This document shows, piece after piece, positions 33,709 to 42,315 of a DNA stretch of 64,000 nt. The DNA comes from Actinomycetota bacterium. Its GTDB lineage: Bacteria; Actinomycetota; Acidimicrobiia; Acidimicrobiales; Ilumatobacteraceae. Under the pieces are notes generated by a model. It was not told the DNA's origin. It saw only the letters and a list, made by a program, of their open reading frames with translations, and searched no databases. Position 1 is the stretch's first letter. Each line of letters starts with the position of its first letter. The stretch is from assembly GCA_947454105.1 (NCBI GenBank), contig CANGIP010000001.1:124001-188000 (forward strand), in the 5' to 3' direction. Both the position numbers and the translations under genes were made by a program.

Positions 33709-36663
33709 TTAGGCGTTGAGTTGAGCAAGTGCTTTAGCGATCAAGGCTTGAGCTTCGTCCACTTTGCTCTGGTATGTTCCCAGATCGCCATCACGCAAAG
33801 CAACATCTGCCTCGTCGAATAGTTTTTGAGCATCTTCAAGCAACACGACCGGATCAGTCGTCGACGTATCGGTTCCTGTGGTGGTGCCTGGATCAGTACT
33901 GGTATCAGTACCTGTGTCCGTTCCAGTGCCAGTGTCAGTTCCGGTGTTTGAACCAGAGTCGCCAACTACTTCACCTAGGTTGACCTTGGCCTTCGGGAAA
34001 AGTCGGTTTATTGCTTCGGTCAACGTGTCACCGATGACGGCGTTGCCGTCGTACCAAGCCAATACTCGTCGCACGAAAACTTGCTTTGATCCAGATTCAT
34101 CCGGTCGTACATAAAGCGGCTGAACCCAAATCAAACCTTTACCAACCGGGACAATCTGCAATTGTCCGAGAATGACTCGAGAGCCTTGTTGGTTGAGCAA
34201 AGTAATCACTGGTGAAATACTCGGATTACTACTCAATTCGGCAGACACTGTCGCTGGACCGGCTGGCAGAGTGCCGTCGTATTTATAGACCTTCAATTGT
34301 CCGTAAGTTGCGGGATCGCTGGAGACCACCATGAATGCCCGCAGTTCTTTTCGGGTGTCATCTGATGAGAACGGGACAAACGGGCGAATCAACGAAAAGG
34401 TTGGCGCAACAGTTGAATCGACTGTGTCGGGTGCATGGAACAAGGTGTAGTACGGTTCGAAACGCGCCACGTTCGCGTCGGCCACGTTGCCAGTGTCGGC
34501 TTGTGACGTCGCACCTGTCGCTGCCGTGACATCACCGGTGGCCGCTACTGCAACTTCAGGCTGACGTTGAGCTGCCTGGGCAACGCTCCATGCTGAGTCA
34601 CGGTTGAAGAATGCATCAGTGTCGGTGAACTGATAACGACCATAGAGATTCGTCTGCACTCGGAAAAGGTCTTCGGGATACCGGAAGTGAGCCCGCAACG
34701 TTGCTGGAACTTGATCGGCTGATGTAAAAAGTCCGGGGAAGGCTTTTGACCATGCCCGCACGATTGGATCCGTCGGATCAACGACGTACAACACAACTGA
34801 TCCGTCGTACGCGTCAACAACGGCCTTCACACTGTTGCGCACATAATTGAAATTGTGCTTGAGACCCGAACCTGCAGTGAGATTGTCAGTATTTGCCTCT
34901 TGTGCGTACGGATAACGAGAAGTGGTGGTGAACGCATCAATGACCCACAGAACTTTTCCACCGTCAACGACAGGGTAAGGGTCGGCATCGAGACGCAAGA
35001 AAGGTGCGACTTTTGAAACTCTGTCAGTCACATCGCGAACATCAATGAGGCGAGATTCTTTGGTAATCAAACTAGAACCAAACAAGTTGAATTCACCAAA
35101 GTGAATTGCGTAAGCAAGTTTCTTTGCAGCAGAATCAAGTACGACTCCACCAGCTCCTTCGTAAGGCGTCGCTGTTGTATTCGGACACGCTTGTTCAACT
35201 TGTTTCGTCTTGACGATTGCATAACCAGGCTGTTGCGTGCCTACATACAACTGCGGTTTTTCAGCGGCGATCTCCTCGTAAATCGGTCGACCATCAGCGG
35301 TAATTTGCGAGGCACTTGCTGAAACAACGCCACAGCCGTGCGTATAAATCAAATGCTTGGATACCCAAGTTTTGTTCGGAATACCGTCAGGATTGAGTTC
35401 GCGTGCTGCAACCATCATTTGCTCGGAGCGACCAGCGATGTCATATCGATCAACGTCAAGGTCGTTAATTGAATAGAACGCAAATAGTCCTTGGTCTAGC
35501 GAGTAGCGATCTTTCATCTCGGTGACATCAAGTAACCGTGAGTCGGCCAAAGGCGCAGAATCTTTGGCTACTTCAGCATCAGTGACTTTTCCAGAAGTCA
35601 GCGAAATCGTTTCAACTTTGTCAATTCCCATGGCAGCACGAGTGGCGGCGATATTTCGACCGATATATGCATATTCACGTGTTGTGACATTCGGCTGAAC
35701 AACGAAGCGTTGAATCACTGCTGGATAAATAGTTCCCGCAACTACTGCCACAACCGCCCAAAGTGCCATCGACAAAAGTGGCAAACGCCACCCGCCAAAT
35801 CGAATACCAGCCAAAAAGAGAACCGCCACAAGCAAACTCACCAGAATCAATAAGTTGATCGCCGGAAGTTGAGCCTTCACATCAGTGTACGTCGCTCCTT
35901 GAACAACGCCTCGACCTGAAACTGTCAACTCGAAACGTTGCAACCAATAATCAGCAGCCTTAATAACGGCGATGATCGAGAAGAGAACGCTGAGGTGGAT
36001 TCGTGCACCTTTAGAAATACGGTCACCAGCAGTTTTCACACGAATAGAACCATTTAAAAAATGCATCACAAGAGTGAGAATCGTGATCATCACAGCCGCA
36101 GCAAACGCCCAATCGACCATGAATGTCAAAAATGGAAGTCTGAATACGTAGAACCCAACATCAACACCGTATAACGGATCATTGATTCCAAATGATTGCG
36201 AGTTCTTGAATAGTAGCCAGTCTTGCCACTGCGCCATTGCTGGCAAGCCAACCATCAAACCGAATAAAACCGAAATTGCGATTCGCAACAAACGTGAGCG
36301 ACGACCAACGATGAGCTTGAAACGTTCTACAACTTCACGTTCTGGCCCGCTCGGAAGTTCTTTTGGAGACAGGCGCTCGGCCAGGGTCAAACTGATAAAT
36401 GAAACAAGGGCGAAGGCAACGCTGAAGATCGCACCAAGAAATACCTTCGACTTGATGCCAGTCCAAAAGACACCGCCACGATCAACAGATCGGAACCATA
36501 AAAGATCAACATAGAAGTTGGCGAGAGTGCGTGCCGACAAAAAGAGCACGAGCACTACTGCGGCAACAATGAATAATGCAATTCGCCCCTTTGACATCCA
36601 AGCGGGTTGATTGGGATTTCTGGGGCGACGCGGGCTACCTGGTAGGTCCGAAGAAGGTTTCAC
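33709..36663 (-). CDS. UPF0182 (COG1615) large membrane protein
   Basis: 984 residues, GTG start. Seven predicted membrane helices lie in the first 320 residues, opened by A-L-F-I-V-A-A-V-V-L-V-L-F and F-Y-V-D-L-L-W-F; a long extracellular domain follows, with N-V-T-T-R-E-Y-A-Y-I-G-R-N and Y-A-I-H-F-G-E-F-N-L-F. The C-terminus has a Gly/Thr/Asp-rich low-complexity tract (about 900-945) and ends in a helical pair. UPF0182 proteins are widespread in actinobacteria and some other phyla; the function is unknown. Confidence 0.9.
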   Translation of the reverse strand: MKPSSDLPGSPRRPRNPNQPAWMSKGRIALFIVAAVVLVLFLSARTLANFYVDLLWFRSVDRGGVFWTGIKSKVFLGAIFSVAFALVSFISLTLAERLSPKELPSGPEREVVERFKLIVGRRSRLLRIAISVLFGLMVGLPAMAQWQDWLLFKNSQSFGINDPLYGVDVGFYVFRLPFLTFMVDWAFAAAVMITILTLVMHFLNGSIRVKTAGDRISKGARIHLSVLFSIIAVIKAADYWLQRFELTVSGRGVVQGATYTDVKAQLPAINLLILVSLLVAVLFLAGIRFGGWRLPLLSMALWAVVAVVAGTIYPAVIQRFVVQPNVTTREYAYIGRNIAATRAAMGIDKVETISLTSGKVTDAEVAKDSAPLADSRLLDVTEMKDRYSLDQGLFAFYSINDLDVDRYDIAGRSEQMMVAARELNPDGIPNKTWVSKHLIYTHGCGVVSASASQITADGRPIYEEIAAEKPQLYVGTQQPGYAIVKTKQVEQACPNTTATPYEGAGGVVLDSAAKKLAYAIHFGEFNLFGSSLITKESRLIDVRDVTDRVSKVAPFLRLDADPYPVVDGGKVLWVIDAFTTTSRYPYAQEANTDNLTAGSGLKHNFNYVRNSVKAVVDAYDGSVVLYVVDPTDPIVRAWSKAFPGLFTSADQVPATLRAHFRYPEDLFRVQTNLYGRYQFTDTDAFFNRDSAWSVAQAAQRQPEVAVAATGDVTAATGATSQADTGNVADANVARFEPYYTLFHAPDTVDSTVAPTFSLIRPFVPFSSDDTRKELRAFMVVSSDPATYGQLKVYKYDGTLPAGPATVSAELSSNPSISPVITLLNQQGSRVILGQLQIVPVGKGLIWVQPLYVRPDESGSKQVFVRRVLAWYDGNAVIGDTLTEAINRLFPKAKVNLGEVVGDSGSNTGTDTGTGTDTGTDTSTDPGTTTGTDTSTTDPVVLLEDAQKLFDEADVALRDGDLGTYQSKVDEAQALIAKALAQLNA

Positions 36664-36678
36664 ACGTTGAGACTAGTT

Positions 36679-38622
36679 CTATTGCTGAACAAGCGCACAG
36701 CGGCAGCCGGCATGGGCCGGCGCATGGGTGTGGCCCGTGGGAAATGCTTCTCCAGCACCGACGAAGCCTGCGAGCGAATTATCTTCAGCGTCAGCACAGG
36801 CTGGTCCGTTGGGATCAACCTTCCAACAAATTTTTGCGCCCGGAGTTAACGCAGCGTAAGCACCTCGACCAAATGAAGTCTGGGCAATGTTGTCAACCTG
36901 GGTATCAACATGCGTGTTTTTCCACTCGCGATATACCAATCGAACAAGTGAAGTGAGTTCGGCATTATCGCCTGAAGCCTGAGAAATACTTCGGCTCAAA
37001 CGTTCACGCAAAGGCGCAACCACAGTTGCGATGACGTACTCATTGATCGCTGCCATTTGCGTCGCAACCATTTTTTGCACTTCTTTATCAGAGGCGTCGC
37101 ACAACGACTTAGCACCAGCCGATGCAGCAGCCTTCAACGAAGTCTCGAGTGCTTCAACCATGCGCGCCGAGTGATCAGCTTTCGGTCCAACAATGGCATC
37201 GAGAGTTTTTACGGGAAGTTTTCCCCGCAAAATATCAAGCACTTCATTTTGCTCATCTGCGAGCACTCGCTTTAATCGACGCGACATTGCCGCAATAACC
37301 GGAGTAAGGGCCTCGTCACGAAGTTCAAACGGTGATGGCGCCGCCGCTTCGTCAATCACTGGCTCGGCTGCGATTTCAGCAACTTTTTCGACTACTGGCT
37401 CAACGACTTTTTCGACGACTTTTTCAGCAGCCTTTTTCTTCGGCTCAGCCTTTTTAACTTGAGTTGTTGCAACTTCTTTGGCAACTGAGTCTGCACCTGA
37501 ACGACGCAGTTTGGCGAAAATATCGTCGGCAGGTGGTACGACGACCTTGACCTTGGGTTCAACAATCACAAGGGGTGGATCATTGACATCATCATCGTCA
37601 TCAAGATCTTCATCGTCTATGTCAACAACTTGTGATTCTTGGCGAGCGAAAAGCGGAACCACGTTTGATACCGGCGCTTCAACAACGAGCTCAACAACCG
37701 GAGCGATTGGGGTTTCAATTTCAACCACCGGAGCCTCAACGACTGCAGGGACTTCTTCGATGACCATCTCTTCAATGACAACTACGTCTTCAATCAATGC
37801 AGAACGATCAATAACGACCTCTTCGGCCATCACCGCGACATCTTCATCTTGGTCGTATGGAGCAAAGACTGGCGCAGAAGAAACCGCAGGTCGCATGGCC
37901 TCACGTGCTTCAATTTCATCGGCTTGAACAATGATCGGAATTGGCCCTGTTGTTGGCGCCAAATTAACGAACTCACTTGGTTCTTCGGCGACGTCATCAA
38001 GTTCGCGTAGAACATCTTCGGTTGCAATACGTGCACGATCAAATACCTGCACGATGCGGTCACGGCCATGCATCAAATCTTCAATTTGTTCACGAGCTAA
38101 TTCACGTCGACGTGCAACATCGGCAAGGACACGCTCGCGATATGCCCGGGCTTCATTGACCATGTCGCGACCTTGTTGCTTTGCCATCAAGATTTCAGCT
38201 TCAGCATCAGACGTCGCGTCCTGGCGGACTCGGGCTGCCTCGAGTTCGGCATCTTCGCGAACGCGTGCTGCCTCGTCGGTAGCTTCGCGAATAAGTCGCG
38301 TCGCAGTTTCTTCAGAACGAACTTTGATCTTGCCGGCAGCCTCGCGAGCTGCTTGCACAATGCGTGCAGTCTCTTCGCCCAGAAGTTCAGTAATTGTTTC
38401 TTCGTTGAGTTCAATCTGTGCAGCGGGTCCGGCCTGTTGAGAGTTCAGCAGCTCGCGCTCAAGGAAAGCGATGCGTTCTTGTTGGCGTGAGATTTCAGCT
38501 GAAACCATCCGCAAAAAGTCGCGGACCTCGTTTTGGTCAAAACCGCGACGAGAAGAAGGGAATGTTGCGCCGGCGACGGCGGTCGGCGACGAGGGGTCGG
38601 GTCGCGAAAAAGAGATAGCCAT
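36679..38622 (-). CDS. DivIVA-like coiled-coil protein with a phage MuF-like C-terminus
   Basis: 647 residues. The N-terminus (about 20-60) has the DivIVA/Wag31 pattern S-R-R-G-F-D-Q-N-E-V-R-D-F-L, then a long charged coiled coil to about 210, an acidic/Val-Pro-rich linker (about 225-430), and a globular helical domain (about 450-590). The last 50 residues carry C599, C609 and a final P-A-H-A-G-C-R-C (C640, C642), closely resembling the Cys/His end of phage Mu gpF/SPP1 gp7-type head proteins. It lies 15 bases upstream of the UPF0182 start, so polar-growth or envelope functions may be linked. The fusion is unusual. Confidence 0.75.
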   Translation of the reverse strand: MAISFSRPDPSSPTAVAGATFPSSRRGFDQNEVRDFLRMVSAEISRQQERIAFLERELLNSQQAGPAAQIELNEETITELLGEETARIVQAAREAAGKIKVRSEETATRLIREATDEAARVREDAELEAARVRQDATSDAEAEILMAKQQGRDMVNEARAYRERVLADVARRRELAREQIEDLMHGRDRIVQVFDRARIATEDVLRELDDVAEEPSEFVNLAPTTGPIPIIVQADEIEAREAMRPAVSSAPVFAPYDQDEDVAVMAEEVVIDRSALIEDVVVIEEMVIEEVPAVVEAPVVEIETPIAPVVELVVEAPVSNVVPLFARQESQVVDIDDEDLDDDDDVNDPPLVIVEPKVKVVVPPADDIFAKLRRSGADSVAKEVATTQVKKAEPKKKAAEKVVEKVVEPVVEKVAEIAAEPVIDEAAAPSPFELRDEALTPVIAAMSRRLKRVLADEQNEVLDILRGKLPVKTLDAIVGPKADHSARMVEALETSLKAAASAGAKSLCDASDKEVQKMVATQMAAINEYVIATVVAPLRERLSRSISQASGDNAELTSLVRLVYREWKNTHVDTQVDNIAQTSFGRGAYAALTPGAKICWKVDPNGPACADAEDNSLAGFVGAGEAFPTGHTHAPAHAGCRCALVQQ

Positions 38623-38699
38623 TCAGGAAAGAGTACGAAATATCTGTGGATAAAGGGTGGCAATCAGGGGTTTTACCCAAATTGCATGTCACTACACCC

Positions 38700-39851
38700 T
38701 TACTTGACAGGGGTGACGACCTTGTCCCCACCCAACCTGATGAGAGCCGCCAAGGCTTCGTCAAGTGTGGCTACCGGAATGATTGTGACGGCGTCGCCAA
38801 CTGCCGCTTGGGCTGCCGCGATCTCGTCGGGGCCTTGAGCAGTTGGGACTAGGAAGACCTTGGCCCCAGATTTTTTGACTGCGATCGACTTCTGCACCAA
38901 GGCACCGATGGCTCCAACTGTTCCATCATCTTGAATAGTGCCGGTCACCGCAACCCCTTGAGGCGGGATGAGTTCACCTTTCGTCAAATTGTCAATCAGC
39001 GCCAAGGTGAACGACAATCCTGCCGAAGGCCCACCGATTTGGTCAGTATCAAAGTTGACCATGAACGGCAATTGAACGGTTCGGGTGTCTCGTGCGCTAA
39101 ACCCAATCAAAGTTCGGCTGGCATCATCTGGACTTTGAATGAGTTCAACGTCAACACTTTTCAGGGTTCCTGGCCCGTCGTTCGTCAGCGGGATAACTCC
39201 AAGAGTCGCAATGTCCCCAGCTTTGGCCTTTTTCAGCACTTCAGACAATTTTGAGATGACTTTGACTTCAATGGGCCCGTCGCCAATATCAATCGACGTA
39301 ATGACATCACCGACGGCAAGCACCTTGCAAGATCGTAGTTTTGGGGCGTCCTCCGGGCAGATTGATGCGTCAAAACCTGCCACTTGAGCAGGACCTTCCT
39401 GGAAAGTCGCATCAAATCCCAGATACGACAAGGCCACATAGGCGGCGATTTCTTTAGCATTCGCCATCGCTCCCAGTTGAACCTCATGGCTCTGCGTTGG
39501 ATTGCAGTCACCAAAACGTTGTTCACAGGTCAACACGTTCACAAAGGGGTCAACCCATCCCATGAAGGCCTGCAAAGGATTCAATTTCGTACCAAGCGCC
39601 GTGACAAAACGAACTCCACGTTCGGGCCGGTACACAACTACTTGAGCACCATCAATGCTGAGCCGTGAACCCACGAGGTCAGCACGACCAGGCGCTGTTT
39701 CGTACCTCTGTAATGGCCAAACCATGGCAACAAGAGTCGTCACGATGATCAAAAATGCGATTGTCACCAATGGGATTGCAACAACTTGGGCGCGTAACGA
39801 CGGCGCGACCACCTTCGGGGCGAGTACCTTTTCTGTCTGCGTGTCACTCAC
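38700..39851 (-). CDS. Membrane-anchored PDZ/Lon-type (S16) protease
   Basis: 383 residues from GTG 39851; longer starts overlap the opposite-strand gene. One membrane helix (about 22-45) anchors it. A PDZ-like region (about 170-235) precedes the Lon proteolytic domain with G-G-P-S-A-G-L (Ser276) and the Lys of A-L-V-Q-K-S (Lys321). Their 45-residue spacing fits the Lon Ser-Lys dyad. Such proteins cleave substrates at the outer face of the membrane in Gram-positive bacteria. The first codons face those of the next gene. Confidence 0.85.
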   Translation of the reverse strand: MSDTQTEKVLAPKVVAPSLRAQVVAIPLVTIAFLIIVTTLVAMVWPLQRYETAPGRADLVGSRLSIDGAQVVVYRPERGVRFVTALGTKLNPLQAFMGWVDPFVNVLTCEQRFGDCNPTQSHEVQLGAMANAKEIAAYVALSYLGFDATFQEGPAQVAGFDASICPEDAPKLRSCKVLAVGDVITSIDIGDGPIEVKVISKLSEVLKKAKAGDIATLGVIPLTNDGPGTLKSVDVELIQSPDDASRTLIGFSARDTRTVQLPFMVNFDTDQIGGPSAGLSFTLALIDNLTKGELIPPQGVAVTGTIQDDGTVGAIGALVQKSIAVKKSGAKVFLVPTAQGPDEIAAAQAAVGDAVTIIPVATLDEALAALIRLGGDKVVTPVK

Positions 39852-40167
39852 TGAAATCTCCACCCGCCTTGGCATCATTGCCGGCTTAGCCATGTTGGCA
39901 CTACTTGTCATCGGGTGGCGCAAGCCTGCCAGAAATTTGTCGACTTCGCCACGCACCGACGCCGGAATAACCCAGAACTCACAGCGTCTCCTCGACGAGT
40001 CAAACCCGCTTAACTCCCCTGCACCGGAAATCAGCGAAACCGTGGCACGAAAAGTCTTAGATGCGACTGGACTTGGAGCAATCGCATTGATCGGTGGAAT
40101 TGTGGCTGCCATCGTGATTGCCACCGCACTGTCGTTCATCGTTACGAATGTCATTTCACGACTGTGA
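39841..40167 (+). CDS. Small membrane protein upstream of the HEAT-repeat gene
   Basis: 108 residues from GTG 39841 (ATG 39893 would shorten the first helix). Two membrane helices, L-G-I-I-A-G-L-A-M-L-A-L-L near the start and A-I-A-L-I-G-G-I-V-A-A-I-V-I-A at about 80-95, flank a polar stretch. The stop overlaps the next start as GTGA, which supports translation of this frame. Start and family are uncertain; the 5' ends of this gene and the protease on the other strand overlap by about 11 bases as chosen. Confidence 0.6.
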   Translation: MSLTEISTRLGIIAGLAMLALLVIGWRKPARNLSTSPRTDAGITQNSQRLLDESNPLNSPAPEISETVARKVLDATGLGAIALIGGIVAAIVIATALSFIVTNVISRL

Positions 40168-40766
40168 GTGCATCCGACAGCCCAGAAATTGCCGATCTTC
40201 GTCGCGCGATCGTGATCGCTGGACACACCGGCGACTCACAACTCATTCAACAATCGCTGGCGCACGAACATGGTTCAATTCGCGAGGCGGCTTTGGGTGC
40301 ACTGGCTCGAATCGACGAACTGACAAACGAAGTCCTTCGGACTTTTGTCAGTGACACCGATTCTCAGGTTCGTGTTCGTGTTGCTGAACTAGCTGCCACG
40401 ATCAACACTTTTGATTTAGTTCCATTACTTCACGATACAAACGCGCAAGTTGTTGAAATGGCGGCATGGGCATGTGGCGAACATGAAAGTGCGCGTCGAG
40501 AAATCATGAACGAGTTAATCCAACTTGTTCTTCATCACGACGATGCATTGGTCCGCGAAGCTGCAGTTGCAGCGCTCGGAGCAATTGGTGATGAGTCTGG
40601 GCTTCCTGCCATCTTGACCGCCTGTCAGGACAAGCCAGCTATTCGCCGACGCGCCGTACTTGCGCTAGCACCTTTTGATTCGCCAGAAGTGGAAAAGGCT
40701 CTCAAGACTGCACTCGACGATCGAGACTGGCAAGTACGCCAAGCAGCCGAAGACTTATTGGGTTAG
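40164..40766 (+). CDS. HEAT-repeat protein
   Basis: 200 residues, GTG start in a GTGA overlap with the preceding gene. Helical pairs of about 30 residues recur with R-x-x-A-A-x-A-L-G-x-I (G-S-I-R-E-A-A-L-G-A-L; L-V-R-E-A-A-V-A-A-L-G-A-I; D-W-Q-V-R-Q-A-A-E). PBS-lyase-type HEAT repeats mediate protein-protein contacts. No catalytic residues are evident. It probably works with the small membrane protein. Confidence 0.82.
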   Translation: MSASDSPEIADLRRAIVIAGHTGDSQLIQQSLAHEHGSIREAALGALARIDELTNEVLRTFVSDTDSQVRVRVAELAATINTFDLVPLLHDTNAQVVEMAAWACGEHESARREIMNELIQLVLHHDDALVREAAVAALGAIGDESGLPAILTACQDKPAIRRRAVLALAPFDSPEVEKALKTALDDRDWQVRQAAEDLLG

Positions 40767-40784
40767 TGCAATTTTGATGGGCAC

Positions 40785-41351
40785 CTAAATACTCTGCAGA
40801 ATCAACAGAATTCCAAAGATCACAAAAAGTATTGAGGCACCATAACGAATAGCTTTTTCGGGCAATCGTGAGCCCAAGTGGTAGCCGACCAAAATCGCCA
40901 GCGCATCTGCTGACACCATTCCAAGCGTTGAACCAAGCCACGTGCCAACCACGCCTTCTTTAGTTGCCAGAGTGATTGTCGCCAACATTGTCTTGTCGCC
41001 GAGTTCGGCCAAGAAGAATGCGATGCTCGCTGCAACAACTGCATTGCGAGTGTTCTTTTGCGCAGCCTCGGCTTCTTCGTCGGTCAGTTCATCACCACGC
41101 AATGTCCACGCGGCGAAAAGCAAAAAGGCGATGCCAGCAATAATTGCAATTGCGTGAGTTGGCAAATGCGAACCGACAACAGCTCCCAATGCGACGCTCA
41201 TTGCATGGGTGACCGCAGTGGCAATTGATATTCCAATAAGAACAGGCAGGGCCTTATAACGCGCCGCGAATGCCATGGCCATCAACTGGCTTTTATCACC
41301 AAGTTCGGCAACAAAAATAACACCGAAGCTTAGAAAAAAGGCTGACAACAT
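40785..41351 (-). CDS. TMEM165/GDT1-type (UPF0016) cation exporter
   Basis: 188 residues, six membrane helices in two halves. Each half carries the signature E-L-G-D-K-(S/T): V-A-E-L-G-D-K-S-Q near 16-22 and L-A-E-L-G-D-K-T-M near 114-121. This duplicated motif transports Mn2+ or Ca2+ with H+ in the family. The two halves are joined by an acidic cytosolic loop (D-E-L-T-D-E-E-A-E-A). No manganese riboswitch was recognised because the next gene ends only 11 bases upstream. Confidence 0.9.
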   Translation of the reverse strand: MLSAFFLSFGVIFVAELGDKSQLMAMAFAARYKALPVLIGISIATAVTHAMSVALGAVVGSHLPTHAIAIIAGIAFLLFAAWTLRGDELTDEEAEAAQKNTRNAVVAASIAFFLAELGDKTMLATITLATKEGVVGTWLGSTLGMVSADALAILVGYHLGSRLPEKAIRYGASILFVIFGILLILQSI

Positions 41352-41361
41352 ATGAAGGACA

Positions 41362-42312
41362 CTAACTCAGTGTCTGTAGAGCATCCCAAAATTCTTGTGG
41401 GATCACCTCTGCGGCATAAGAAAGATCGTCATTCATCTCATTTCTAGTTCGAGCGCCAATCACGATGGATGAAACACCCGGATGACGTAGTCCAAACTGC
41501 ACAGCCGCATGAGCTAGTGACACTCCGTGAGATTGTGCAAGTCCGGCCATTGTTTGGGCTTTCTCAAGAATTTCGGGAGATGCATCAACGTAATCAAATG
41601 TTTTGTTCATTTCCGGATTAGCAAGAAGTCCGCTGTTAAAAATTCCGCCAAGTACAACACCGATGTTTTTCTCACGACACAGTTGCAACAATTCAGTTCC
41701 TGAAGAGTTATCAAGAATTGTGTATCGCCCAGCCAACAACAAACAATCAAGATCAACTTCGTGAACAAAACGGGTGAGAGAATTAGTTTGGTTCATGCCA
41801 CAGCCAACTGCTTTCACCACACCTTCATCTCGCAACTGAATGAGAGTGGGAAATGCTTCGTTAATGACCCAATCTTCGTAATCATCCGGGTCATGCACAT
41901 GAACAACGTCCAAGTAATCAACGTTGAGTCGATTCAAGCTTTCATCAATTGAGGCGAGTATCGCATCACGGCTGTAATCAAAGATGGGTTCGAGTTGCGG
42001 GACATTTTTGAAAATAGTCGGCGAGATCTGTTCTTTAGGCTCACGTAAGAGTCGGCCAACTTTGCTCGCCAGCACGTATTGATCGCGCGGATATTTTGCT
42101 AACGCCTTTCCCAAGCGAATCTCTGACAAGCCGTGACCGTATAACGGAGCAGTATCAAAGAACCGGACTCCGCCTTCCCATGCGGCATCAACTGTGGCTT
42201 GAACATCGTCATCAGAAACTTCCGTAAACAAGTTTCCGAACGGAGCGCATCCAAGCCCAATTCGCGTCACTGATGGCCCGCGATGACCAAGTTGCCGAGT
42301 CTCGATGATCAC
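41362..42312 (-). CDS. Aldo/keto reductase, probable L-fucose (aldose) 1-dehydrogenase
   Basis: 316 residues. Aldo/keto reductase barrel with F-D-T-A-P-L-Y-G-H-G (Asp, Tyr), L-A-S-K-V-G-R (Lys) and V-H-V-H-D (His), the tetrad positions. It follows the fuconate dehydratase gene at three bases on the same strand, so the most likely reaction is oxidation of L-fucose to L-fuconolactone, as in the oxidative fucose pathway. A related specificity for D-arabinose or L-galactose cannot be excluded. Confidence 0.85.
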   Translation of the reverse strand: MIIETRQLGHRGPSVTRIGLGCAPFGNLFTEVSDDDVQATVDAAWEGGVRFFDTAPLYGHGLSEIRLGKALAKYPRDQYVLASKVGRLLREPKEQISPTIFKNVPQLEPIFDYSRDAILASIDESLNRLNVDYLDVVHVHDPDDYEDWVINEAFPTLIQLRDEGVVKAVGCGMNQTNSLTRFVHEVDLDCLLLAGRYTILDNSSGTELLQLCREKNIGVVLGGIFNSGLLANPEMNKTFDYVDASPEILEKAQTMAGLAQSHGVSLAHAAVQFGLRHPGVSSIVIGARTRNEMNDDLSYAAEVIPQEFWDALQTLS

Positions 42313-42315
42313 GAA

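Noticed and set aside
37193-38440. Plus-strand Ser/Thr-rich frames opposite the DivIVA-like gene.
   Set aside because: They are mirror frames of the acidic coiled-coil coding sequence and have no independent support.
36679-38622. A prophage remnant because of the MuF-like tail.
   Set aside because: No terminase, portal, capsid or integrase genes are near; the N-terminus and neighbours are ordinary cellular genes.
39655-39840. Longer N-terminus of the small membrane protein.
   Set aside because: It is antisense to the well-supported PDZ-Lon protease and has no family features there.
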